From positions 1 through 64,000 of the forward strand of contig JANXSM010000138.1 in NCBI GenBank assembly GCA_025352665.1: 64,000 bases of DNA, given 5' to 3'. Position numbers and translations under genes: made by a program. Below the pieces are notes generated by a model, which saw nothing but the letters and a program-made list of their open reading frames with translations, did no database searches and was not told the DNA's origin. How positions within the stretch are numbered: the first letter of the stretch is position 1; every line of letters begins with the position of its first letter. Below are positions 17,927 to 29,717 of this stretch, piece after piece. This DNA is from Rhodospirillales bacterium. Lineage in GTDB: Bacteria; Pseudomonadota; Alphaproteobacteria; Acetobacterales; Acetobacteraceae.

Positions 17927-20900
17927 TCATTTTGAACCCAGGACGACCCGCACGCGATGCGTGGTGCCGTCGTCCACCAGGGAAATCAAAGGCTGTTCCG
18001 ACAACGGGAGCATCTGGTCGTCGAGTCCGATCGACAGGACGCCGCGGCAGACGCCATGCGGATTTTTCACCGCAATCTCGTAGCGAGTGGAGCGATGGCG
18101 GAAGGCGATCTCGAAGCCGGGCCAGTCGCGCGGGATGCAGGGATCGAGCAGCACATTGGCGCCCTGCACGCGAAATCCCAAAAGCCCCTCCAGCGCCACG
18201 CGGTACATCCATCCAGCCGAACCGGTGTACCAGGTCCACCCCCCGCGTTCGACATGGGGAGGTTCCGAATAGATGTCGGCGCAAAGGACATAGGGCTCGA
18301 CCTTGTAGCGATGAACCCCCGTCGGGCTGTCGGCATGGCGGATCGGATTGAGCATGGACAGCAACTCGCCGGCCCTGTCGCCGTCGCCCTGCATGACGAA
18401 AGCCAGCGCGGCCCAGACCGCACCATGCGTATATTGTCCGCCATTTTCGCGGATGCCCGGTGGATAGCCTTTGATGTAGCCAGGGTCGCTAACAGGAGTG
18501 TCGAAGGGTGGGGTGAACAGCAGCACCAGTTTGGTGTCCCGCCGGACGAGATATTTGTCCAAGGCCGCCATCGCTCTGGTTGCGTGGGCCGGATCCGCAG
18601 CGCGCGAGATGATGGCCCAGGATTGTGCGATCGAGTCGATGCGGGATTCACTGTTCACGACGGAGCCGAGGGTGATCCGTCGTCGAAAAAGGCCCGGCGA
18701 TACCAGTCTCCGTCCCAGGCCTCGCGGTCGAGTGAAACTTTGAGCGATGCTGCGTGCCGCCGCCAGTCCAGCGCGCACTGCGCTTTGTCACGCTGTTCGG
18801 CGAGCCCGGCGAAGGCGTCCAAGGCCGCATACAGGAACCAACCGAGCCATACGCTTTCGGCCTGGCCATTTTCGCCGACCGCGTCCATGCCGTCGTTCCA
18901 GTCGCCCGTCCCCATCAGCGGCAAGCCGTGCGCACCGGTGGTGAGGCTGTTGTCCAACGCCAGCGCGCAATGATCGAACAGACTGGCCGTTTTGGTGGAT
19001 ATCACCGGGAGGAAGAACGCGTCGTGCTCGTCGTCTTTGAGAACCGGCCCGTCGAGGAATGGGGTTGTCTCATCCAGCACGGCGATGTCGCCGGTAACCT
19101 CGACATAATGGGCGACGACGAAGGCGGGCCAGCCGCGGTCGTCGGACACGCGTGTGCGGACGCCGCGACCTGATTCCGGCAACCACCTATGCTGCACATC
19201 ACCTTCGACGAATTGCCGGCCGGCGGCCCGCAGCACATGCTCGCGCGCGAGATCGGGCCGCGATACGCACAGCGCCATCACGTCCTGCAACTGGTCTGGG
19301 AAACCATAGGCGCCGCTGGCCTGATAGAACGCCGTGCGGGCCCAAACCCGGCAGGCGAGTGTCTGATAGGGAAGCCAGCGATTGAGCAGGATATCCATCG
19401 CGCGATCCGGTGTCCGGACCTGAACCACACCGAGCGTATCGTCCCAATGCCGGGTCACGGCGGCAAACACCGCATCGAGATCGGCACTGCGATATTTTGC
19501 CAGAAGCGATTGCGCGGCAGTTCCGTTGGCGGCCTGCCCAAGAAACAGGACGATTTCCATTCTGTCGGTGGCGGTCAGTCTGACCTGTGTCTGCAACGTG
19601 CCGCAGGGATCGAGGCCGGCAACGACACGGTTCGACAGACTCGTCCCTGGCGTCAATCCGAGGGGGCGATCCACGGATCCGTCGCGACCGAGGAATTCCG
19701 ACCGGTCGCAGGTCCATGAAGTTTGCCGGCCGTTGAGGTCGAGAAATGCGACACGCTCGCCAAACTGATCGTTCCACGGATTGCGGGCGAAGACGGCCCC
19801 GGTTTCAGGGTCGATCTCGGTCACCACGAAAGGCGCGCTCGCCGAACGGTTCTGGCCCAAGACCCAATCGACATAGGCAGTGATCGAAAGATGACGCGCG
19901 CGGCGTGAATGATTGGTGATCATCAGCCGCGAAATCTTGATTGAATCGTCAACCGGCACAAATCCCGCCAGCTCCAGCTCGATGCCATGGGAGACATGGT
20001 TGAACCGGCTATACCCTTGGCCGTGCCGTGCCGCATAGGACGCGGTCTTGTTGCGGATGGGCAGTGCGGTCGGAACCCAAACCTCGCCGGTTTCCTCGTC
20101 GCGTACGTAGACCGCTTCACCGGGGCGATCGCATACGGGATCGTTAGACCACGGAGTCAGTTGGTTTTGCTGGCTGTTCACAGACCATGTGAAGCCACTG
20201 CCCTCGGTCGAAACCTGGAAACCGAATGAGGGGTTGGACACGACGTTCAACCATGGCGCGGGCGTGCGGTCATTGCCTTCGAGAATCGTTAGATATTTGC
20301 GACCGTTATTTGTGAATCCGCCCAGGCCATTGAAGAACTCCATGCTGGGGCGCGGCGCGGATATCTCGGGTGCCGGCTGCGGCGACGTGTGCCGGTGGGG
20401 GAGGCTGCGGGCGGAATGAGATCGCGGGTACGTTTGATCTGATCGGCCAGCGAGCCGCGGCTGCCATAGAGCACTGCCCGGGCGCAGGCGTGCAGCAGGC
20501 CGTTCACACCCGGAGAGACGAGATCGGCGCGCAGGACAAACACCGCACCCTTGGACGTGCCGCAGGGAATGCAGGGCATCGACTGGTTCATCCGCACCAG
20601 CGCTTCAAGCGACGATTGCAAGTCCTGGATATACGACGCCGCGCGGGTGTTGAGAAACACAAGGTCGACCGGCAGTTGCTTTGACCGCCAGTATTCATGC
20701 GCCCGCAAAACCTGCCGGACAAGTTCGAGGTGGCCGTCTTCCTCGACCCGAACGAGAACAATCGGCATATCGCCGGAAATTCCATGCGCCCACAGCGTCG
20801 AAACCTTGGCAGCACCGTTCACGAGTAGTTCGGTGGAAGGGCGCAGTGTCGGGTCGGGATACAGGACGTGATTGGCGAGGCGTTGAAACAGATGCGCCTC

Positions 20901-23900
20901 ATCCGGGTCGATACCGAGATGATGAAGCTGCATCTGGGCCTGTGTCCAGGCCACCGTCTTTGCTCGGTCGAAGGCGATTGGATCCCGGTGCTTGTCGGCC
21001 AGGTCGAGCACGTCGTCGCGGGACGACGCCACCAGCGTCCAGAACGCGATGCGCACCGTGGCCCCACGCGGAATCCGCGCATGCCGGCGAAGGCTGAAGA
21101 TGGGGTCGAGCACAGCGCCGGTCGAATTGGACAGTGGCCAGCCATCGGCGATCGCGGCGGGCGAGCGAATGGTCTGCCCGCGTCCGAGAAACCGCGCGCG
21201 ATCGGTTTCGAACTGCACTTCGCCGGGGCTTTCGCTTTCGACAACGGCAAGATGCGCCGCCCATACGAGAGGATCACCGGGGGAACGCTGCCGGCGTGTT
21301 GCAAGGATCGCGCCGAGGTGGGGGACAAACTCCGTTTTGATAAACAATGAGGCAAAAGCTGGATGCGCGACATCGTCGGGCTGTCGGGCGAGGGCAATCT
21401 CTGCGTAGGAGGTGACCTCGATGTCGCATGTCTTTGGCCCGTGGTTGGTGATCGAAACGCGTCGGACCTCCGCGTCGTCTTCTGGCGACACCATGATTTC
21501 GAGCATCGTTATGATGCTGGCGTCGCTCCTGGTGATCGAGATGCGATCTTCCGAGACTGTCACGTCATAGGTGTCGGGTTCCACCCCGGCCGGCTGATAG
21601 CCTGCCGACCAAACCGCACCGCTGCGCACGTCACGAAGGAAGATATAGCCGCCCCAGCCGTCGCTGGTGACGTCTTCGCGCCAGCGGGTGATCGCGACGT
21701 CGTGCCAGCGGCTGTATCTGGAGCCCGCGGCTGGGACCATCACCGTATAGCGTCCATTCGACAACAGATGGGTGCGCGGCACCCGCGAATGCGCCGACGG
21801 ATAATGCCGTTGCGAGTCGGGCATGGAGCTGGTTTCCCCAGCCGTCGCGCTTGCTTGGATCGAGGGTGCCCTGGCGACCGCGGCATGCGTTCTTGCAGCA
21901 AAAGTTCCGCCGCACGCACGATTGGTTCGGCGTGAAAGCGGGTACGCATGCGGCCGCCCTGAAGGGCGTTTGCGATCGCCACGATCACCATCCCCTGGTG
22001 ATGCGCCATATAGTGGCGGACGACCGCGACCGTGACACCCTCCGGCAGGCGGGCGCGCGTGTAGTCGAGCGCCTCGTACCAGCCGTAAACGCCGGAGGCG
22101 CCGATGCCAGCCATGCGTTTGAAATTGAGCGCCGCGGCGGCGGGATCGATCATCGACGCCAGTCTGCTGGCATAGGGCGCGATGACGGTGTTATCGGCCA
22201 GGCCGCGCTTATAGCCGAGTCGGGAACTCCGAAGCTCGAATATTGATAGGTCTTCTCGATGTCGCGCAGGTCGTACTCGGACTCCGACATGCCCCAGGGC
22301 ACGCCGAGCTCGGCGCCATATTTCTCCTGTCGCCACACAATCAGCCGGTTGGTATGTGCCAGCAGGCTGCCGGCGGGCGCACGCATCACCAGCGAAGGCA
22401 TCAGATATTCGAACATCGACCCGGACCAGGAGATCAGGCCCGAACTGCCGTCGATCGGAGTCATGGTGCGTCCCAGACGGAACCAGTGCTTGGCGGGCAA
22501 ATCACCTTTCGCGATGGCGACGAAGCTGGCAAGCCGGGCCTCCGAGGCGAGGAGATCGTAGAAATTATCGTCCAGGCTGCCATCGGCCTCGCGGTAGCCG
22601 ATTGAGAGGAGCTGGCGGAAGGAATCGAACAGGAAGCCAAATTCCATGCGGTCGAACATGGCTTTGCAGAGATCGGCGATCGCAATCAGGCGATCCACGA
22701 CCGAACGAGCGGCGCTGGCGGATGTCTCCAGCGCCTTCATCAGGGGGGCGAGGTCTTCCCGCGACGCGCCCTGGCCACGGTTTGCGACGATGCGCGACAA
22801 TGCTTTGCACCGCTTAGGCAGCGTGGTCAGGGTGAGGGGCGATTGCAGCAAGGCGGCGATTTCTGTGTCGGCCTGAAGTTCGGGCGGCAGGAGATGCGCC
22901 CATGGCATGAGCCAGTCGAGATCCTGCTGATGCGTGAGTACAGATAGGCGCAGCGCCGCTGCCCAAACGGTGATTTTCGCCTCCGCCGCGCCGCTGCCCT
23001 TGTGTGACCATTCAGTCGCACAGGCCACGATCGTGTCGGCCATGTGCGTCATTTCCGCGAGGCTCACGGCTGCGTGCCAAGGCGAGGATGGCGCGTCTTA
23101 CAGGCGCAAGGTGAAAGCTCCGATGGCGTCGTTCAGCTTTGCCCGCACACCACTCGGCCGTGTTTCATCCTTGGTTTGCAGACCCTCGGCCTCGCGCAAC
23201 AGCGCGATCGTGTCCGCGAGGCCGGTTATCCAATTTTGACTGCCGATCGCACCGGCGGTGATCTCCAGGCAGGCATTGCGTAACGTGATGAGATGACCGG
23301 CCAGATTGCCGCGAAAGCGGGCCAATTTGGCCATCGTCGCGAACGTCGCTTCGAGCCGGTCCAAGGTGCCGAGTGTTCCCAGCCAGCCAAAATCATGCGC
23401 GGCGACGATCGAAAGGAGATGGAGGCTGAGGTTGGTCGGCGAAGTACGGTGTGCAATGACCGGTTCGTGGTCCTCCTGAAAATTATCCGGCGGAAGCATG
23501 TTGTCGTCGGCGGTGATGAATTCTTCGAAGAAGCGCCAGGTGCGACGTGCGACGAGCCGGAGCGCCAGGGCGTCACGCGCAGAGACCGACAAATGATCGG
23601 CCACTTTGGGTGGCAGGCTTGCTCAGCGCGCGATAAGCGGTGATAGGGCCCACAACGCCACCAGTGCCACTGCGATCGGCCAGCCACCTTGCGTCAGGAA
23701 ATAGAGCAGGAACGCTGCCACGCCGCCGGATCCGACGCTTGCAGCGATCTGTAAAGTGAGCCTGCGGCTGTCGAACTGCGTTTCGTCGTTGCTCTGCGCC
23801 TCTGTCACCCACTCGAGCAGGTGACGCCGGCGGATGAAAAGGCGGAACAGTGTTCGTGCCACCGCATCGACCATCAGCCAGGCCTGATGGGCGAGGAACG

Positions 23901-26433
23901 CGCTCTGCACAAGGCCGAGGGCGAGGTCGCCGCGTAGCGTGCGAAGATGACTGCGTAGGGAAACGCCGGCTCTGTGCGGAACCATGCCGGCGATGGCCGG
24001 GAGCAGCGGGGGCAAGGCGATGACGAGAAGAATGGAGGCCGTCCAGATCGCGGCGGCGGAGATCGGCAATAGCCAGCCGATCAGCAGGGCCACCAGTGCG
24101 GACGGCGCTGAGAGCGACCGACGCAGATTGTCGAGCAGCTTCCACCGGCCCATGAGCGGGATCACGGTTCGCTTGGCACCGTCATGGGCCTTTCAGCGAA
24201 GCCTCGAAGTAGTCGACGTCCTAAATTCCCCTTCCGCAAAAGGACCCCTCTTCGAACAGGTCCTGATACACATCGGAGACTGCGAGCGCATAGGGATCGA
24301 GGCCGTTGGGACCTGAAAACGTACGTTCGAATAGCGATTCCTCACTGCCCATGGGCAAGGAGGGCGTCACCCGCGGTTGCAGCATGCCATGGCCCCGCAC
24401 CACCACGCCGGCGCGCGGATCGAAACTGGGCTGGTTCAGGGGATGCGCCATTTTGCCGACCAGCCGCCTGATGGTCCCGATGGGCAGGCGTGTGTCGGCA
24501 TCAAGGGTGATGACATAACGGATGCCGGTCGGCATTGAAGCTGGATGGCCTTCGATCGACATGGATGTGGTATCGGTGGCGCCACGCAGAATGCGGTTGA
24601 GTTCGTTCAGCTTGCCGCGCTTGCGCTCCCAGCCGATCCACGAATCCTCGCCCTCGTTCCAGAGGCGCCGACGATGAAGAAGGAAGAAGCGCAAGCTGCC
24701 GTCGGCCAGCGCATAGCGGGTATTCAGCCGTGCAATGCCGAAGGCTGCCTCGTGCAGAAGATGGTCGTCGTCCGCGTTGTGCTCGGTGGCGCAGTCACAC
24801 CAGTCCGACAGCAGCGCGAAGACAAGATTGCCGTCCGGGTTTGAGAGGTGGTGGTCCTCCAGCCGGTCCAGTTGCCGCTGGATTGCGGATATGCCGGTCA
24901 GCAACGTCGGAATAACGACGACTGCGCTCAATTCCGGCGTGATTCCCTGGCGCAATTCCAGCCCTGGCAAAATCTTGCCACCAATCTGGCGGGTGATTAC
25001 GCCGTTGACGACTGCGACCGCAATGTCTGAGGCTGGAGTCAGGCCGACGATCGCCAGGACGAGAAGCTGCCAGCCGCCGACCCCGGCATAGACCACCGCG
25101 AGCAAGATGAGCGCGAGGAAGATTGTGCTGACGGCTGCGATCATGCCGACATAGCTCATTACGCCGAGATCGGAACTAAGCTGAAAGAGCCGGGTCCTGA
25201 ACGGTACCCGGCAGCCCAGTTCTTTCTCGGAGCCACGCCGGCCTCTGTTTATGGAAAATAGCCGGGATCGCTTTCCCACGGTGCAAAAGACTCGTTTTCG
25301 GTGGTCTTGTCCGCGGCACGCCTTGCAGCGGCGATCGCGTGCTGTGCGACCATCACTTCATCGCGGCCTGATTCGCGCGCTAGTTCCTCGATCGCACGCC
25401 GATAACGGTCACGCGTGGAGAAATCCATAGCGGCGAAATCGCTGCCGCCGCGCAGGATCGCATCGACCGGACTGACGCTTTCGAAGAACTCAGCCCAATT
25501 GATCATCGAGACCAGGGGCATGCTGGTGATCACGCTGCGGACGGTGATATCGGTCGCACCCTGGCATTGAAACTCCTCGCGAACGATCTGGTCGGCTGTT
25601 GTTCCTTCCGCAGCCAGTCTGGCATTCAGCCATCGCTGCGCGCTTGTGACATTGGGACCCTGATCCCGCAAACGCAGAGCGAGCTCGACGGCGAAAGCGG
25701 GTGACCATGCCGCCTGATCCAGGCTGCGCAAGATCATCGCTTCCGGTTCCGGATGGGCCGCGGCGGTGCCAAGAATCCGATCCGCCAGAGTATCAGCAAG
25801 CCGTCCTGCCGATTGCTGTGCCTGGATGGAGTCGGCCAAACGACGCAAATTTTCCACAAGCGTGATGCGTAGGGTGATCGCGAGCGCCCATAACTCGCCG
25901 ATAGTGAGCGGCTGCACTTTTTGATAAGCCTGAACGAAGCGTGTCAGCTTCTGGACGTCGAAGGCGCTGTCGGTGTGGGCGATGAGTTCCCAGGCAATGC
26001 CAAACACGCGCGGATAACCCTGCAATGGCCCGTCCGCCAATTTCGGGAGTTCGCGGTAGAAGCCGGGGGGCAGGTAGCACTGGATTTCGCGGACCTGCTC
26101 GTCGGCGATATGGAAATTATCGAGTAACCATTCCCCTGCGGGGGTGATCGGCTGATGCGCGGAGGCGGCCCGGACCACGCTCCGATAGGTCTCGGCGAGG
26201 ACGCCGGCATTATCGCGAAGCCGTCTGGCGAGCGGGCGACCGCGCTTGGGTTTGGGTGCGACGTGCTGTGCCGCCGCCAGGCTGGTTGCGTGCTGTTCGA
26301 GACGCTCGACGCTGAACAGTTCAGCCCGGATAGGCGGTTCGGGAGTGGGCGAACCGGCTCGCCGGAGAACGCTGGAGGGCGACGGGCTCATCGGGCTGTG
26401 CCGTGGTGACCGGCTTGCTTCATAAATACTCAT
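17927..26433 (-). pseudogene. ndvB: Cyclic beta-1,2-glucan synthase (GT84-GH94), heavily broken
   Basis: An intact gene would encode about 2,830 residues of inner-membrane cyclic glucan synthase, which makes periplasmic osmoregulated glucans. The coding path survives in at least nine pieces in changing frames: 26433-25249 (N-terminal helical part), 25279-24221 (GT84, TLDADTRLP), 24165-23623 (membrane helices), 23604-23098, 23067-22150, 22336-21740, 21824-20289, 20343-18655 (GH94, GTGDWNDGMDA) and 18778-17927 (C-terminus). Near 24165-24245 the expected Tyr after GKGI is a TAG. About 90 codons that normally hold the QxxRW motif are also gone, and about 24 codons are missing near 23315. The protein cannot be made. 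The ATG at 26433 overlaps the ppk2 stop. Confidence 0.93.
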
Positions 26434-26958
26434 TTCTCGAGCTGCTTGCGGATCAACTGCAATTCCTGATGGCGATCCGGGCTTGTTTTCGGATAGGCCA
26501 GGTTGAGGCCTTCAAACGTGTCCACGATGATCTGCGAGACAATCAGCCGTGCATTTTCCTTGTCATCGGCGGGAACGACGTACCAAGGGACATCGGTTGC
26601 GCTCGTCGCGTGGAGGCATCTCGCGCGTCGTGCGCCAGAGAAAGTCGTGTTCCAATTCAGTGGCGCTCGAATGTTTGAAGCTGAACACCTGACAGCCCTG
26701 CGGGTTGACCCCGGACATCACGTGCCTGATGGCACCGTCCTTGCCCGCCGCATCCAGGGCCTGAAAGATCAGCAACACCGCATAGCGGTTCGAGGCGTAG
26801 TGGAGCCGCTGCAGCGCGCTGAGCTGCTCCACGAGCTCGTCCAGTATTCACTTGTATTGCTTTTTCGATTTGTAGAGGGGCTTGACGGCGGTCGGCCATT
26901 TGTGGAGATCAAGTTCGTTTCCCTCTTTTACGCGAAAATCGGCGGTGTTGAGTTTCAT
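26430..26958 (-). pseudogene. ppk2: Polyphosphate kinase 2, internally deleted
   Basis: The start at 26958 gives MKLNTADFRVKEG, an in-frame TGA after KKQYK, then [12 protein letters not shown]-type Walker A sequence ([18 protein letters not shown]) and [14 protein letters not shown] frame change near 26600 leads straight to the family C-terminus ([17 protein letters not shown], ending RKQLEK). About 95-100 residues with the Walker B/lid region are missing. The ATG overlaps the stop of the upstream small ORF, and its TGA overlaps the glucan synthase ATG (ATGA), so these were a coupled operon. PPK2 enzymes phosphorylate nucleotides with polyphosphate. Confidence 0.88.
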
Positions 26959-27284
26959 CCAGATTCTTTCGATGATGCTTGCACCATGGTCAGGCCGGAT
27001 ATCGCCTGGCGGCTGCGTACGACTTGCCGTCCGGCGGCGAGACACCATCGGGTTATGGCGTGGCTGGGGGCTGTGGGTTTGGCATCCGGTCTCCGCGCTG
27101 CGGATGCCCCTGCCTGGGCGAGAGCCGCTGCGATAACGCGACTGGCGTCTTCAGGGTCTTTTGCCATGCCCGCGATCAGCAGGTCGCCGAGCGACCTGCT
27201 GAGCAATGCTGCCACATCGGGGTGGGGTGGTGGCTGGTTTGCTTCAGGCTGTGTCGCTGTTCCGGGGGCGGTTGACGACGTCAT
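26955..27284 (-). CDS. Small uncharacterised ORF between P-ATPase remnant and ppk2
   Basis: A 109-residue frame, Ala- and Pro-rich at the N-terminus (PPPHPDVAALLSRSLGDLLIAGMAKDPEDASRVIAAAL), with no recognised domain. Its TGA overlaps the ppk2 ATG (ATGA, 26955-26958). This is the same coupling seen between ppk2 and the glucan synthase and supports it being a former operon member. Its start overlaps, in another frame, the end of the truncated ATPase. It may itself be a remnant. Confidence 0.4.
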   Translation of the reverse strand: MTSSTAPGTATQPEANQPPPHPDVAALLSRSLGDLLIAGMAKDPEDASRVIAAALAQAGASAARRPDAKPTAPSHAITRWCLAAGRQVVRSRQAISGLTMVQASSKESG

Positions 27285-28551
27285 GCTTGGGCCCGGCGTT
27301 TGCCGGGGGTTGCGCCTTAGCATCGTCACGCAGCGGGTCGAACAGCGGCAGGACGCCGGGAAGCTGCCATTTACCGTCGCCGTCCGCCCGGGCCACGCCC
27401 AGCGCACGGGAACCGCGGGCCGCGAAGTCGCCAACCGGCCGGTCGGCGGCGGCCTTCACCGCTGCGGCATTGGCAGACATGGCCAGGATGACCTGCGGGG
27501 GCCCCGTCGTCACCTTAAACGCCTTGCCGTCCCGCCCCTTGACGGTCGCTTCCGTACGCTTGTCCACCGGATCGAATGGCGGGCAATGCGTTACGTGATA
27601 GGTCTTCAGCGCTGCCTTGTGCTTCAGGCAGCCAAGCACAACGAGATCGATCGTGCCGTTGCTCTCGGCTCGCGACGTGAGCGCGCCAGCCAGGATTACG
27701 TCGTTGGCGGTGAGGTTCCCTACGCAGAACGGCATGCCCAAGGTCATCTTGTTCTACTTCAGCGTGGCGGTCTTGTCGGCACACAGCATGTCGAGGCCAG
27801 CCAGTTTCTCGATGGCGACAAGTTTGCTGACGATCGCCTGCTTCTTGGCCAGCAGATGTGCGCCGACTGCCATTGTCGCCGACAGGACCGTCGGCATGGC
27901 CACCGGTATCGCCGCCACCGTCAGCAGGGCATTTTGGAAATGGCTGACGGTCACGGTGGTCTGCACGAGTTCCGCAGTTTTGCCGAGATAGGTCTCCCCA
28001 CCCGTTGCATAGACCAGCGCGCCGACCTCGCCACGGCGGACGATCGAACCGGGGAAAACGGCGTCGCCGGCCAGCAGCCGGGCATCCGCTGGCACGATAT
28101 CGCCGAGGCGCAGGCGAATGGCGTCACCCGGGACCAGCTCTCGCGCCGGCGGCGCGGTCCCCTTTCCATCGCGCTTCACTCGAGCCGTGGCCGCAAGCTT
28201 GGCCTTGGGGGCGTCTATGGCGTTGCCCGCTTGGCGCTCTTCCCAGAATCCGATCAACGCATTGGCGAAAAGTAGTAACAGGAAAATAAAGAAATCAGGC
28301 CAGTGGCGGACGATACCGGACAGAATGACCGCGACCTCGATCATCCAGGGGATCGGGCTCCAAAAATAAGAGAGCAATTTTAGAAGCGCATTGGCTTTCT
28401 TTTCCGCGCTCTCGTTCGGCCTGTATTGTGCCAGTCGCTTGGTTGCCTCGGCCTAACCAGGGCCGTCCAGGGTCGAGCCGAGCTTTTTCTCGATCTCCGA
28501 CATGGAAAGCGATTTCACGTCGTCCTTCGGCCTGGGCTTTGACTGACCCAT
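27244..28551 (-). pseudogene. Plasma-membrane proton-type P-ATPase, truncated, two stops
   Basis: The ATG at 28551 follows GAGGAGA and begins MGQSKPRPKDDVKSLSM. The reading is P-type IIIA (PMA1-like): SYFWSPIPWMIEVAV, LVPGDAIRLRLGDIVPADARLL, and CADKTATLK, where the phosphorylation loop should be DKTGT. In-frame TAG codons occur at 28453-28455 and 27754-27756, the second where QNK is expected. The frame ends abruptly after LFDPLRDDAK, so the nucleotide-hinge TGD motif and the last six membrane helices are absent. It would have exported protons at the expense of ATP. Confidence 0.9.
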
Positions 28552-28678
28552 GCCTATACGTCTCCTCTTTGTAAGCCCGCTGTTTTGGGGGATGAAAAGC
28601 GCGGGCGATCATGGCCCGCGTGAGTTTCAAGGATGCTGGTGACCGATTTTGCGATCATCAACGCCTCTTTGGTGGCGG

Positions 28679-29017
28679 TCACGCGATGCCGAGCCAATAT
28701 CTCAGTCCACCACGCACCACACGATGTCCGATTTCGGCTACGGCGCGCTGCGCACCCCGCTCCTCGATGGTGTTCATAAGAGCATCCACAGCTGCGGCGT
28801 CGTCAGGCGCTTTCACGCCCTGCGAGATGTCGTCCGCCGGTCGCAAGCCCTTGAACTGCAGGGTTGCTTGCTTCTGTCCAATCCGATCGATTGCACCGTG
28901 CAGAAGGCGGCGGGGCGGGTTGCAGGCTTCAAAAAGTCCGAACCTGATGCTCGACGAGCCCCCGTTGATCGTTAGGATGCAAGAACTTTCCGGATTGATG
29001 GTCTTGCCCCCCGTCAT
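28679..29017 (-). pseudogene. ackA: Acetate kinase, N-terminal fragment
   Basis: A 112-residue frame with the acetate kinase opening ILTINGGSSSIRFGLFE (normally N-x-GSSS-K) and a later HRVVRGGLRYW close to the HRVVHGG motif. A full protein needs about 400 residues, and the rest is absent downstream. In xfp islands acetate kinase converts acetyl phosphate to acetate and ATP, so its loss matters for phosphoketolase flux. A conserved 20-bp motif lies 105 bp upstream. Confidence 0.82.
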
Positions 29018-29121
29018 GTCGCGACGCGTCGACAGACGGTTTGCCGTGATGCATGACCGGAGTCGTAATGTGCAGCCCTTTGTCGGACGATCTCCACACT
29101 GTCCGCCCGTGATGTTGCGGT

Positions 29122-29141
29122 GCAGGGTCGGAAACTACTCA
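29122..29141. promoter_or_regulatory. Conserved 20-bp motif, site A (upstream of ackA fragment)
   Basis: GCAGGGTCGGAAACTACTCA on the plus strand. It matches sites at 33920 and 42897 at 17 of 20 positions shared by all three. It lies about 105 bp upstream of the leftward ackA start. Orientation relative to the downstream gene is the same at all three sites. No known factor could be assigned. Confidence 0.6.
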
Positions 29142-29188
29142 CCGCTTCGGAGGCGGAGAGCTTGCCGTGCCCACCTTGAGAACAACCC

Positions 29189-29539
29189 TTATCCGCCCAG
29201 GACTGTGGCGATGGCACCGCCACGCAAGCGCGCGGGCCGCGACAAAAATCTCCCCGGCAACAGCTGCAGATACGTATGGAAGGCAGGCGTGATGTCGCTA
29301 TCCGAGGGTGCAAGGAACATATCCGCCATCACCTGCGTCTTGCCGGCAACCTCATGCGCACCGCCGCCCTCGACCGTGCGTGCGGTGGCCGATGCGGCGG
29401 TCAGGAACCCGGAATTGCAGCCCATCACGAACGCGAGGTAAACGCCCAACACCGAACTGTTGTCGAGATCGGCCGCCATGAATACCTCGGCAACAAGCCG
29501 CGCCGCCGAGGGAAACCCCGGCGAGTGGTTACTGTCCAT
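29189..29539 (-). CDS. Uncharacterised ORF
   Basis: A 116-residue leftward frame between the ackA fragment and the palindromic repeat. It has no recognised domain, no signal peptide and no clear ribosome-binding site. It may be a remnant of another island gene or chance coding in GC-rich DNA. Confidence 0.25.
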   Translation of the reverse strand: MDSNHSPGFPSAARLVAEVFMAADLDNSSVLGVYLAFVMGCNSGFLTAASATARTVEGGGAHEVAGKTQVMADMFLAPSDSDITPAFHTYLQLLPGRFLSRPARLRGGAIATVLGG

Positions 29540-29559
29540 CAGATCGTTGTTGATGGTCT

Positions 29560-29665
29560 TAGAGCGTGATGACCGAAGGTGGAATCACCGAAAGGTCTGA
29601 ATCACGCGAGAAAACAAAGAGCTAGAGCGGGATTACGTCGCCTATCAGACGTCATCCCGCTCTAG
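29560..29665. repeat. Dispersed 106-bp palindromic repeat, copy 1
   Basis: It begins TAGAGCGTGATGACCGAAGG and ends with a hairpin whose 12-bp arms CTAGAGCGGGAT and ATCCCGCTCTAG pair perfectly. A second full copy lies inverted at 58757-58862 and a partial one at 55113-55180. It lies downstream of the phosphatase gene. Size, hairpin and copy number fit a REP/MITE-like non-autonomous element. Confidence 0.85.
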
Positions 29666-29717
29666 AGCGTAATGACCAGCCTTCTCGCCGGCATAACTAC
29701 CCGTTCGGTAGCCGATT

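Noticed and set aside
26503-28275. A 590-codon open frame on the plus strand.
   Set aside because: It lies antisense to the PPK2 and P-ATPase remnants, whose protein matches are clear. Long antisense frames are common in GC-rich DNA.
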